NCBI RefSeq assembly: GCF_000764205.1 | Contig: NZ_JQDZ01000021.1 | Span: 1 to 51,472, forward strand | Source of the DNA: Thalassotalea sp. ND16A | GTDB lineage: Bacteria > Pseudomonadota > Gammaproteobacteria > Enterobacterales > Alteromonadaceae | DNA length: 51,472 bases | Direction: 5' to 3' | Shown here: in pieces, positions 18,085-26,268 of the stretch | Layout: each line of letters starts with the position of its first letter | Position numbering within the stretch: position 1 is the stretch's first letter | Made by a program: the position numbers and the translations under genes | Notes under the pieces: generated by a model | What the model saw: only the letters and a program-made list of their open reading frames with translations | Told to the model about the DNA's origin: nothing | Databases searched by the model: none

Positions 18085-19685
18085 TAAGAATATTTGAAGA
18101 AGAAAAAGTACCTAAAACTTGGGAAGTTATAAACCTCGAATCAGTGTGTGAAATAAACCCCAAGCTGAATAAATCAAATTACCAAGATGACTTACAAGTA
18201 TCTTTCGTACCGATGCCGGCTGTAGATGCAGAATCTGGAAAGATTGATGTTTCTGGCATTCGCTCTTTTTCTCAAGTGAAGAAAGGGTATACAGCCTTCC
18301 AAAAGCACGATGTTCTTTTCGCAAAAATAACACCGTGTATGGAAAACGGTAAAATGGCGGTAGTTCCTGCGGTTACTAATGGGCTAGGATTTGGCTCAAC
18401 CGAATTTCATGTATTACGAGCTGGTGTAGGAATAAATCCTCATTTTATTTACTATTTTGTTTCTTCCAAAATATTCAGAGTTCAAGCTGAACACAATATG
18501 ACTGGTGCGGTAGGTCAAAGGCGTGTTCCTGCCCCTTGGTTGAGTGCCGAAAAGCTTCCTCTCCCCCCTGAAAAAGAACAACACCGCATCGTAGCTAAGA
18601 TCGAAGAGCTGTTCTCCTATCTGGATAAGGGCATAGAGAGCTTGAAAACGGCTCAGAAGCAGTTGAAAGTCTACCGACAGGCACTACTCAAATACGCCTT
18701 CGAAGGAAAACTCACCGAACAGTGGCGACGCGACAACCCTTATAAACTTGAGTCAGCTGAACAACTACTGGAGCGCATCAAGCAAGAACGCGAAGAACAC
18801 TACTTTCAACGGCTTGAAGAGTGGAAAACGGCCGTCGAAACCTGGGAAGAAAATGGTAAAGAAGGGAAAAAGCCTACAAAGCCGCGTAAACCTAAAGATT
18901 ACTCTCCACTGACGGACGAGATATTAAAGTCTATAAATGAATTACCCATTGGCTGGAAGTGGGAAAAGCTCGGCTGGATGAGTACAGGGGTTGGGTATGG
19001 AACATCTGCTAAATCAGCTTCTGATGGTTCCCACCCAGTGTTGCGCATGGGAAACATACAACAGGGAAAATTCGTATGGGATGACCTCGTCTTTAGCAGT
19101 GATAAAGATGAAATAGAAAAATACCTCTTAAATCCAGGTGATGTTCTTTTTAATAGAACGAATAGTCCTGAACTTGTTGGTAAAACAGCAATATTTAGAG
19201 GCGAAAAAGAAGCTTTATTTGCAGGTTATTTAATTAGAATAAATCATTCGCAAAGAGTTATTAATAGCCAATACTTGAACTTATATCTTAATTCCTATCG
19301 GGCTAAGCAATACGGTAATTCCGTCAAAACAGATGGAGTAAACCAATCTAACATTAATGGCGATAAACTCTCAAACTATCCATTCCCCTATTGCTCAATA
19401 GACGAACAAAAAATCATTGTTTCACACTTAGAGCAAAAGTTATCTTCTATTGACCGACTAGAGGAAGATCTTAAGCAAAATCTATTGAAAGCCTATGTGC
19501 TAAGACAATCCACCCTGAAAAAAGCTTTCTCCGGCCAACTGGTTTCGCAAGATCCGAATGACGAGCCTGCCAATAAACTACTCAAACGCATCGTCAGAAA
19601 GAAAGCCCAAATAGAAGCCGAGGCCAAGGCCGATAAAGCAGCAACCCGTAAAACAACTAAGCGCCAAGCAAAACTAAATAACTAA
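18081..19685 (+). CDS. hsdS: Type I restriction-modification specificity subunit HsdS
   Basis: 534 residues, TTG start overlapping the hsdR2 stop. It has the usual double architecture. Target-recognition domain 1 (about 1-165, with the segment PAPWLSAEKLPLPPEKEQ) is followed by a long helical spacer (about 170-275, rich in charged residues). Target-recognition domain 2 (about 285-440, ending GDKLSNYPFPYCSIDEQ) and a second conserved helix follow, and the C-terminus is basic (RKTTKRQAKLNN). The two domains each read half of a split DNA site; the site cannot be inferred here. The position between R and M is unusual, since most systems are R-M-S or M-S-R. No inverted repeats or partial second hsdS suggesting phase variation are seen. 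Confidence 0.93.
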   Translation: MIRIFEEEKVPKTWEVINLESVCEINPKLNKSNYQDDLQVSFVPMPAVDAESGKIDVSGIRSFSQVKKGYTAFQKHDVLFAKITPCMENGKMAVVPAVTNGLGFGSTEFHVLRAGVGINPHFIYYFVSSKIFRVQAEHNMTGAVGQRRVPAPWLSAEKLPLPPEKEQHRIVAKIEELFSYLDKGIESLKTAQKQLKVYRQALLKYAFEGKLTEQWRRDNPYKLESAEQLLERIKQEREEHYFQRLEEWKTAVETWEENGKEGKKPTKPRKPKDYSPLTDEILKSINELPIGWKWEKLGWMSTGVGYGTSAKSASDGSHPVLRMGNIQQGKFVWDDLVFSSDKDEIEKYLLNPGDVLFNRTNSPELVGKTAIFRGEKEALFAGYLIRINHSQRVINSQYLNLYLNSYRAKQYGNSVKTDGVNQSNINGDKLSNYPFPYCSIDEQKIIVSHLEQKLSSIDRLEEDLKQNLLKAYVLRQSTLKKAFSGQLVSQDPNDEPANKLLKRIVRKKAQIEAEAKADKAATRKTTKRQAKLNN

Positions 19686-19702
19686 TACCGAGAACTAAAT
19701 TT

Positions 19703-21187
19703 ATGAATACCCAATCAATTGTATCTAAAGTCTGGAGCTTCTGTACCACCTTACGTGATGATGGTGTGAGCTATGGTGACTATCTTGAACAGCTCACCTA
19801 CCTTATCTTTTTGAAAATGGCTGACGAATACAGCAAACCTCCCTATAGCCGCGATGTCGGCGTACCCGAAGACTACACCTGGGAGAGCTTGACCAGCAGA
19901 AAAGGAGCTGAGTTAGAAGGTCATTATATCGAGCTGCTAAGAGAACTAGGCCAGCGCAAAGGCATGCTCGGACAAATTTTTACTAAAGCCCAAAATAAAA
20001 TACAAGACCCTGCCAAACTTTCTCGTTTGATTGATATGATCAACGCCAATAGCTGGACCATGATGAAAGCCGATGTCAAAGGCGACATCTACGAGGGCTT
20101 GCTGGAAAAAAATGCTGAAGATACCAAGTCTGGTGCCGGGCAATACTTCACTCCTCGCCCACTTATTCAGGCCATAATCGACTGTATGCAGCCCCAGCCT
20201 AACCAAACTATTGCTGATCCTGCATGTGGCACTGGCGGCTTTTTGCTGGCCGCATACGACTACGTCATAGAGCACCACGGAAAAACCATGGACAAGGCGG
20301 AAAAAAACACACTGAAAAACGAAACATTCTTTGGCAACGAGATCGTTGCCAGTACACGCCGCCTTTGCCTGATGAACATGTTTTTACACAATATTGGCGA
20401 AATTGATGGCAAAGACTTTATCAGTGGTAATGATGCTCTGGTTGCAGAGCCTTCAACAACCGTCGATATGGTATTGGCTAACCCGCCATTTGGTAAAAAG
20501 AGCAGCATGACCTTCACCAATGATGAAGGGGAACAGGAAAAAGATGAGCTAACCTACAACCGCCAAGATTTTTGGGCAAGCACCTCAAATAAACAGCTCA
20601 ATTTTGTTCAGCATATTCGCAATATGCTTAAAACCACAGGTCGCGCAGCAGTGGTAGTGCCTGACAATGTTTTATTTGAAGGTGGCGCAGGTGAAACCGT
20701 ACGAAAAGAGCTACTAAAAACAACAGACCTTCACACTATTCTCCGCCTGCCAACGGGTATTTTCTACGCCAACGGCGTCAAGGCAAATGTACTCTTTTTC
20801 GATAACAAGCCGGCCGCCAAAGAACCGTGGACAAAAGAGATTTGGTACTACGACTACCGTACCAGCATTCACCACACCTTAAAGAAAAAGCCAATGCGCT
20901 ATGAGCACTTAGAAAAATTCATTGAGTGCTATAACCCAGAAAACAGCCATAACCGAGCGCAAACCTGGGACAAAGAAACCAATCCAGAAGGCCGCTGGCG
21001 TAAATATCCCTATAAAGACATCCTTGCTAGAGACAAAACCAGTTTAGATCTCTTTTGGCTACAAGATAAATCGCTAGCAGATTTGAATAACCTACTAAAT
21101 CCAGAAGATCTCGCTGAAGAGATCATCGAAAACATCGAAGCAGGCTTAACCAGCTTCCGTGATGTACTAACGGGATTAACAAAATAG
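19703..21187 (+). CDS. hsdM: Type I DNA adenine methyltransferase subunit HsdM
   Basis: 494 residues. An N-terminal HsdM helical domain (about 5-130) precedes the methylase. The S-adenosylmethionine site DPACGTGGF lies at 172-180 and the catalytic NPPF at 260-263, typical of N6-adenine methyltransferases. With HsdS it forms the modification enzyme that protects host DNA, and with HsdR the restriction complex. It starts 17 bases after hsdS and is the last restriction-modification gene; the four genes run in the order R1-R2-S-M. No clear terminator follows within the 150 bases before the next gene, so the two unknown genes downstream may be co-transcribed. Confidence 0.95.
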   Translation: MNTQSIVSKVWSFCTTLRDDGVSYGDYLEQLTYLIFLKMADEYSKPPYSRDVGVPEDYTWESLTSRKGAELEGHYIELLRELGQRKGMLGQIFTKAQNKIQDPAKLSRLIDMINANSWTMMKADVKGDIYEGLLEKNAEDTKSGAGQYFTPRPLIQAIIDCMQPQPNQTIADPACGTGGFLLAAYDYVIEHHGKTMDKAEKNTLKNETFFGNEIVASTRRLCLMNMFLHNIGEIDGKDFISGNDALVAEPSTTVDMVLANPPFGKKSSMTFTNDEGEQEKDELTYNRQDFWASTSNKQLNFVQHIRNMLKTTGRAAVVVPDNVLFEGGAGETVRKELLKTTDLHTILRLPTGIFYANGVKANVLFFDNKPAAKEPWTKEIWYYDYRTSIHHTLKKKPMRYEHLEKFIECYNPENSHNRAQTWDKETNPEGRWRKYPYKDILARDKTSLDLFWLQDKSLADLNNLLNPEDLAEEIIENIEAGLTSFRDVLTGLTK

Positions 21188-21338
21188 TAGAAAGTGGCTG
21201 TTGCGAATATAACTCCGTTCGGGCTTATAAACCAGATCACAGGTAACCTAATGGACATGTATTAATAATGGTTATCCTGTTCTAAAAATTTATTCAAAAT
21301 TCTGACGGTGCGCAGGCAGACTCTCTGAATAATTATAA

Positions 21339-22139
21339 ATGTCTTCATTGTTTTTTAAAAAAGTACGGGGAATTATTATTAAAAAGCCAAACCATCGCGG
21401 AAAAGTATTAAAAGATCATAAAAAGGTGGGTAAGAAGCTTATTCCGCCAATGAAACAAATCGCGAGTATGCAAGAAACCTCTTTTGTTGATGAATTATTA
21501 CCTTGTGTGGTATGGATGTCTGCGCTTTATTTACGTTGTGATGGTAGGTTAGCAACTAAAGTCATTATTGAATTCATTACAGATGCCGAAGCTATTTTTG
21601 GTGAAAATAGACCTCAGCCATTATATGCAATGGGTAATTTTAGTTTACTGTCCTGTGAGCAAAAAAAATCTATATATGATGCAGTAAAAGGCAAAAGTTA
21701 TTTTGAAATGCTTTTAGAGAGTTTAGAGCACCAGCACCATATTTTAAAAGATTACCCCCTAAGCTTTTTGTTTGAAGAACATATGTATGCTGTAGATAAA
21801 GTTGAGGCGATAGCTATGCTTTCAGAAGATGTAAAAACTTTATTGGATAGGCACTCGTCAATCGCAACTAAAGTTCAAGTTACTGCCTTTTATTCAACTT
21901 TAGAAACTGGTCGATTAAAAGTATGTAACCCAGTTAAAATACCCGACTTTAACACTATTTTTACTAAGCCCGACTCCGATGAAGCGAAACATGCCGCAGC
22001 ATTCGCTAGAGCGCATATGAATGGATCAATAGGAATGTTTAGGCAAGATAATGACGAGCTAAATATTAAAGCGCACACATGGGTAAAAGATTTTTGGATG
22101 CAAACTTTTAATTTATCGGATTGTATAAGTGAATATTGA
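21339..22139 (+). CDS. Uncharacterised protein paired with a DUF5677-like gene
   Basis: 266 residues not assigned to any family. There is no signal peptide or membrane helix; a very basic N-terminus (KKVRGIIIKKPNHRGKVLKDHKKVGKK) is followed by a mainly helical body with several His/Cys. Its last 11 bases overlap the start of the next gene, so the two are translated together and probably act together. The position at the end of a restriction-modification operon and just inside a Tn7-type terminus makes a defence or accessory role plausible, but nothing in the sequence states a function. Confidence 0.65.
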   Translation: MSSLFFKKVRGIIIKKPNHRGKVLKDHKKVGKKLIPPMKQIASMQETSFVDELLPCVVWMSALYLRCDGRLATKVIIEFITDAEAIFGENRPQPLYAMGNFSLLSCEQKKSIYDAVKGKSYFEMLLESLEHQHHILKDYPLSFLFEEHMYAVDKVEAIAMLSEDVKTLLDRHSSIATKVQVTAFYSTLETGRLKVCNPVKIPDFNTIFTKPDSDEAKHAAAFARAHMNGSIGMFRQDNDELNIKAHTWVKDFWMQTFNLSDCISEY

Positions 22140-22929
22140 AAAATTTATAACAGAATATGAAGGTTATCTTATCGACAGCTTTCATGAGATTTGGCAACAA
22201 ATAGAAGTAGAACCAGATAAATTGGGTGCTTACTCTGTTATTGGAGGCTTATTATCAAGGCAGGTTACTCTATCTATTGAATTAGCTCGAAGCCCAAATA
22301 ATTGGAATGGACATTCTGCACCACTGTTTCTTCGAGCTATGACCGATTTATATATTACTCTTTCGTGGATATTACTAGACCTAGAAGAAAGAGCTAAACT
22401 TTATGTGGCACATGGTTTAGGTGAAGAAAAGTTACTTATAGAACTTTATAAGCTTGGTATTGAAGAAGAGTCGGATGATGAAACTAAAGAACAAATGCAG
22501 CAAATTGTTGACATTAAATCTAATTGGGTAAATTCTCAAAAAATGGATTGGGCTGTAGAGGTTAATTTAGGTAGTTGGTCTCCTCTTGATTACCGAAAAA
22601 TGTCTCAAGAAGCTGACTGTGAAGGGTTATATAAATTCGCTTATAAGCCTTTTAGCCAAAATAGCCACAATATGTGGCCTCATGTTTCTGTTTATAATAG
22701 CAAAAGGTGCACCAACCCTTTACATCGATACCATATAATCCCTGAGCTTATCGAAGCTCCTTTTGAGCCAGACTTTATGTATAGGTCATGCAAATACGTA
22801 AATAAAACGTTTTCACTCTTTATCTCAACTTTCAATGTTAAGTTATCAAAAATGCCTTTTGAATGGTGGGATTGCTTTTGGCAAGAAAATAATACTAAGG
22901 ATGAGCAAAATAATGATGTACATGAATAA
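22129..22929 (+). CDS. DUF5677-like protein of unknown function
   Basis: 266 residues with a GTG start inside the end of the preceding gene. It is largely helical. The central segment APLFLRAMTDLYITLSWILLD (about 60-80) resembles the conserved helix of DUF5677-like proteins (an LLR-x-LxE/D-xx motif), a family of unknown biochemical role that I recall from accessory and defence-rich regions. The C-terminal half is rich in Trp, His and Tyr (SQNSHNMWPHVSVYN), which could form a catalytic or metal site, but no known motif is recognised. It ends 30 bases before the first TnsB-like repeat of the transposon terminus, so it is the last gene inside the element. Confidence 0.6.
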   Translation: MNIEKFITEYEGYLIDSFHEIWQQIEVEPDKLGAYSVIGGLLSRQVTLSIELARSPNNWNGHSAPLFLRAMTDLYITLSWILLDLEERAKLYVAHGLGEEKLLIELYKLGIEEESDDETKEQMQQIVDIKSNWVNSQKMDWAVEVNLGSWSPLDYRKMSQEADCEGLYKFAYKPFSQNSHNMWPHVSVYNSKRCTNPLHRYHIIPELIEAPFEPDFMYRSCKYVNKTFSLFISTFNVKLSKMPFEWWDCFWQENNTKDEQNNDVHE

Positions 22930-22958
22930 AGTCGAACATATTTCAAATAATATAAAAA

Positions 22959-23094
22959 TGATCAGACTTTATTGTTAGTGCTTTTTCATTATTTGAAACT
23001 TGTGAGAACTAAAGTGATCAAACTTTAATTTATGATTGTTCACAATATAGGCTTTAAATGAGCTTTATTGATCAAACTTTATTGTCTGCCGACA
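22959..23094 (-). mobile_element. Tn7-type transposon terminus with three TnsB-like repeats
   Basis: Reading leftward from 23094 the sequence is TGTCGGCAGACAATAAAGTT, then TGATCA. The Tn7 right end, as I recall it, begins TGTGGGCGGACAATAAAGTC, which differs at only three of these twenty positions. The core ACAATAAAGTTTGATCA (23069-23085 on the minus strand) recurs as AAATTAAAGTTTGATCA (23015-23031) and ACAATAAAGTCTGATCA (22959-22975), spaced 54-56 bases apart. Spaced sites are typical of the Tn7 left end, which lies far from the tns genes, as here. A 5-base target duplication would be TCTTT (23095-23099). The opposite terminus was not found in the window. Confidence 0.8.
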
Positions 23095-23135
23095 TCTTTA
23101 CCGAAGTTAAATAAAGTTGGAAAAGATCAGTGATG

Positions 23136-23163
23136 AACAGCCTCAAAAGAGGCTGTTTTTTTT
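23136..23163 (+). terminator. Rho-independent terminator outside the transposon end
   Basis: AACAGCCTC, loop AAAA, GAGGCTGTT followed by T-rich sequence on the plus strand. It is 42 bases outside the Tn7-type terminus, and no plus-strand gene outside the element precedes it. It may be the terminator of the gene next to which the element inserted. Confidence 0.85.
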
Positions 23164-23247
23164 GCTTCCTTTAACATCCCTTTAAGGGAAGAATTGTTGA
23201 TGACTAAACGTTAAAATAATCACCCGGTCAATTGCAGCCTAAGCTGT

Positions 23248-24591
23248 TCAACCAAAGATGCATCTAAAACATCCGCCTTGCCCTCGGGAGAGGTAGACTA
23301 AATCGCCGCCATGGTTGACCATGATTTGCCGGGAAAGACTCAAACCAATACCTGACCCCTGCTGTTTAGTGGTAAAAAACGGTACAAAGATCATCTCAAC
23401 CACATGTTTGGCAATACCGGCGCCATTATCCGCAACTTCAACATAGAGTTGCTGAGCGTTGTTTTGTGCTACCGTTAACGTAATTTGACCTTGCGCAATA
23501 TCACTAACGCCTAAAGAGGTTTGTTGACTGACATGCAATTGCACCGCTTCAATGGCATTTTTAACCAGGTTAATCAGTACCTGCTCGATTTGACCACTGT
23601 CTAACATCACCAATTGCTGGCTTTGAATGTCAATCGTTAAGGTTATTTTATGCTCTGTGAGCTGTTGTAGATGTAAGATTTGGATACGCTCTAAAATAGC
23701 CGTCAACTGAGTCGGTGCCAGGTTTGGCATCGGTAAGCTGCTAATTTGCCGAAAGCTTGCAATAAATTCACCTAAGTACTGGGTACGTGATGCTAGCGTG
23801 CTTAATGCTAAGTTTAAATCTTGCTTGTTTTCTTGATCAATAAAACTCAGCTCCTTTGGCATTAGTCCCTGGCAGGTTTGGGCAATGGAGGCTAATGGCG
23901 TAATGGTATTGGCAACTTCATGGGTAAGTACCCGGGTCAAGCGTTTATACGCTTGTTGCTCCTTATTTAACAACATATCATGAATAGATTGCAGGGTAAC
24001 TATTTTACGTTCTTGCCCTTGAATTTCGGCAATACTGACTCGCAACGTTAAGGTGTCTAGTTGCTCGCCGTATAGCCATTGCACGGTACTTTTTAAGTTC
24101 TTTTGCGCGGTTGAGATCATAGTACCAATATGACTGAGTTCGATGAGGTGAGCTGCGCTTTTGCCAAGTAGCCTGGCGACTGCCGGGTTAGATTCAATAA
24201 TATTTCCTTGGGCGTCACAAACGATGACAGCAAGGTCAACATGCACCAATAACGCTTTTAAAAACTCGCTCTGTTGCTCAGCATCAAAACGTGCTGCCTG
24301 CATTTGTTGTTTTACCTGTTCAATATGCTGTCGCATTGGGTGTTGTGCACTAAACCCCAAGGTATTGTCACCATTGGCCAGCGCTCTTATCACTTGCAGC
24401 AATTGCTTGTCTTGGCGCTTAAACAATGTAAACAAAGAGCCGGTCAATGAAACCGTCACAATCACTAACAACAGCCAGGCTGGCGATATACCTCTGCTAA
24501 TATACATACCAGTGAGCAGCATAATACATACCAATAACGCGACCAGGGTCATGCTTAACAGTAGCAGTGGCTGATTTTTTATATTATTCAT
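23248..24591 (-). CDS. Sensor histidine kinase, NtrY-like
   Basis: 447 residues. Two transmembrane helices at the N-terminus (about 10-31 and 38-56) have almost no periplasmic loop, so sensing is probably within the membrane or cytoplasm. A PAS-like domain follows (about 105-205, VDLAVIVCDAQGNIIESNPA). The phosphoacceptor is H224 in LTHEVANTITPLAS. The ATPase domain has the N box (NLVKNAIEAV), DNGAGI and GSGIGLSLSRQI. Its ATG overlaps the stop of the upstream response regulator by 4 bases, so the two form one operon and a cognate pair. The arrangement next to a MacAB-like efflux operon suggests it senses membrane or envelope stress, or a compound exported by that pump; the signal is unknown. 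Confidence 0.92.
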   Translation of the reverse strand: MNNIKNQPLLLLSMTLVALLVCIMLLTGMYISRGISPAWLLLVIVTVSLTGSLFTLFKRQDKQLLQVIRALANGDNTLGFSAQHPMRQHIEQVKQQMQAARFDAEQQSEFLKALLVHVDLAVIVCDAQGNIIESNPAVARLLGKSAAHLIELSHIGTMISTAQKNLKSTVQWLYGEQLDTLTLRVSIAEIQGQERKIVTLQSIHDMLLNKEQQAYKRLTRVLTHEVANTITPLASIAQTCQGLMPKELSFIDQENKQDLNLALSTLASRTQYLGEFIASFRQISSLPMPNLAPTQLTAILERIQILHLQQLTEHKITLTIDIQSQQLVMLDSGQIEQVLINLVKNAIEAVQLHVSQQTSLGVSDIAQGQITLTVAQNNAQQLYVEVADNGAGIAKHVVEMIFVPFFTTKQQGSGIGLSLSRQIMVNHGGDLVYLSRGQGGCFRCIFG

Positions 24592-26006
24592 AACCCATAT
24601 TTTTCCAATCGGCGATACATAGCACCCCGTGTTAGGCCAAGCGCTTTCGCCGCCTGACTCACATTCCCTTGATGATGCTTTAACGATGCCCGTACAGCCC
24701 GCTGCTCCAGCGTTTCTAGATTAAAAGTATCGTAGTCAATATGATCGACTTTCGGCGCTGTCTGGGTAGTGTGCGCATCGGCATTAGTCTCTTCAGTTGC
24801 CGGGGTTATCTCTGCGCCAACCACAGAGCGAATGTCTAAAAACTCATTGTCAGTTAAAATGACCGCTCGCTCTATCGCATGGGCGAGTTCACGTACGTTA
24901 CCTGGCCAGCGGTAGTTGCAAAGCGCAGCCATATCTTCAGCGGCTATGCTCAACTGCCTTTTATATTTATGACTGAAATAATCAAGGTAATATTTGGCCA
25001 GTAGTGGAATATCGTCAACCCGTTCACGTAATGGCGGCAACCGAATTTCCACGGTATTAATGCGATACAATAAGTCCTGGCGAAAACGATTTTCGCGCAC
25101 CGCTTGTGGCAAATTGTCATTGCTGGCGCATATAAGGCGTATATCAACGCCAATGGCCTTCGTGCCGCCAACCGGTGTGATCTGGCGATTTTGCAGTGCC
25201 GCTAATAAGGTGGTTTGCTGACTTACCGGTAAATTTCCGAGTTCATCTAAAAATAAACTGCCGCTATGGGCAAGCTCAAAACGCCCGACTCTATCGGCTT
25301 TAGCGTCGGTAAATGCCCCTTTTTTGTGACCAAATAGCTCGCTTTCAAATAAATTTTGGCCGACCGAACCCATGTCCAAACTAATAAAAGCCTGATCGCT
25401 GCGCGCGCTTGCAAGATGTATCGCATGAGCCGCCAACTCCTTACCGGTACCACTTTCACCGGTGATCAAAATATTAGCATCGGTTTGCGCGGCTTTTTCT
25501 ATGGTGTTAAATACCTTTTGCATTGCGGTACTTTTTCCCAGGAATTCAAATTTTTGACCGCTAAGTGCCTGATTTAATCCATGCGTTTGGCGAGTCAGTT
25601 TCCCCACTTGTTGTTTATCTTTTGCATGAGAAAATGCCGCGGCAATCACCCCTAATAATTGTTCATTTTTCCAGGGCTTGGCAATAAAATCCGCCGCCCC
25701 CGCTTTAATTGCATCCACGGCTAATTTAATGTCGCCGTATGCCGTCATCAGCACCACCACGACCGAAGGGTCTTGGGCAATAATTTTCTTTAACCAATAA
25801 AAACCTTCCTGACCACTGATCGCGTCACGGTTAAAGTTCATATCGAGCAAGATGACCTCGATTGGCTGCTCATTAATAATTTTTGCAATATCGAAGGGAT
25901 TGTCTGTGGTTTTTACTGTTTGATAATGTTGTTTAAGCAATAACTGCACGGCAACCAAAATATCAGGGTTATCATCGACAATTAAAATTGAACCCGCCTG
26001 CTTCAT
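24588..26006 (-). CDS. Sigma-54-dependent NtrC-family response regulator
   Basis: 472 residues. Receiver domain: acidic pair D11/D12, phosphorylation site D55 (VILLDMNF) and K110. AAA+ domain: Walker A GESGTGKE (183-190), with the sigma-54 contact loop GAFTDA (230-235) in place of the usual GAFTGA. C-terminal Fis-type helix-turn-helix: NVSQAAKALGLTRGAMYRRL. It should activate sigma-54 promoters when phosphorylated by the kinase encoded by the overlapping downstream gene. A good sigma-54 promoter and two inverted repeats that could be its binding sites lie in the 262 bases between it and the divergent efflux operon, so that operon is the most likely target. The repeat nearest its own start could also give autoregulation. 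Confidence 0.94.
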   Translation of the reverse strand: MKQAGSILIVDDNPDILVAVQLLLKQHYQTVKTTDNPFDIAKIINEQPIEVILLDMNFNRDAISGQEGFYWLKKIIAQDPSVVVVLMTAYGDIKLAVDAIKAGAADFIAKPWKNEQLLGVIAAAFSHAKDKQQVGKLTRQTHGLNQALSGQKFEFLGKSTAMQKVFNTIEKAAQTDANILITGESGTGKELAAHAIHLASARSDQAFISLDMGSVGQNLFESELFGHKKGAFTDAKADRVGRFELAHSGSLFLDELGNLPVSQQTTLLAALQNRQITPVGGTKAIGVDIRLICASNDNLPQAVRENRFRQDLLYRINTVEIRLPPLRERVDDIPLLAKYYLDYFSHKYKRQLSIAAEDMAALCNYRWPGNVRELAHAIERAVILTDNEFLDIRSVVGAEITPATEETNADAHTTQTAPKVDHIDYDTFNLETLEQRAVRASLKHHQGNVSQAAKALGLTRGAMYRRLEKYGL

Positions 26007-26072
26007 ACCATGACCTATTTGTTATTTTTTTGTAGTCTAGCGTATTTTTAATTGCCTAGTCTAGCAAAAAAC

Positions 26073-26088
26073 CGTCCATAAATGGACG
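26073..26088. promoter_or_regulatory. Inverted repeat, candidate response-regulator site
   Basis: Perfect palindrome CGTCCAT-AA-ATGGACG, about 110 bases upstream of the sigma-54 promoter and 67 bases upstream of the regulator gene. The position fits an enhancer site for the NtrC-type protein or an autoregulatory operator; binding is inferred. Confidence 0.55.
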
Positions 26089-26102
26089 CTACATCTGCTT
26101 AA

Positions 26103-26123
26103 GGTGTTCTGTTTGCGGACACC
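26103..26123. promoter_or_regulatory. Second inverted repeat, candidate enhancer site
   Basis: Arms GGTGTTC and GGACACC (one mismatch) separated by TGTTTGC, centred about 75-85 bases upstream of the sigma-54 promoter. It shares a GTCC/GGAC core with the palindrome at 26073-26088, so both may bind the same dimeric regulator. Confidence 0.55.
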
Positions 26124-26184
26124 ACACTCTTAAAATAAGATGTGTGAATATTGTAAACCATTGTTTTAACTCCTTTATATTGAT

Positions 26185-26200
26185 TGGCATGAGATTTGTA
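26185..26200 (+). promoter_or_regulatory. Sigma-54 promoter for the efflux operon
   Basis: TGGCATGAGATTTGTA matches TGGCACG-N4-TTGCW with the essential GG and G(C) exactly 12 bases apart; the -12 C is T here. It is oriented toward the adaptor gene starting at 26269 and sits opposite an NtrC-type activator gene. Confidence 0.8.
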
Positions 26201-26268
26201 TTATTTAGCTTAATTGCCCTGAATAAGAATCGTGATATTCAATGCCAGTAAAATTAGGAATCGCCTAA

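Noticed and set aside
18081-19685. Phase-variable hsdS
   Set aside because: No second or partial hsdS, invertase gene or inverted repeats are present near it.
10186-21187. CRISPR-associated transposon
   Set aside because: TnsD plus TniQ suggested it, but there is no cas gene, no repeat-spacer array and no tnsABC in the window.
22959-23094. CRISPR-like array from the three repeated TGATCAAACTTTAT blocks
   Set aside because: Only three copies, spacers of unequal content, and the terminal TGTCGGCAGACA identifies them better as transposase sites.
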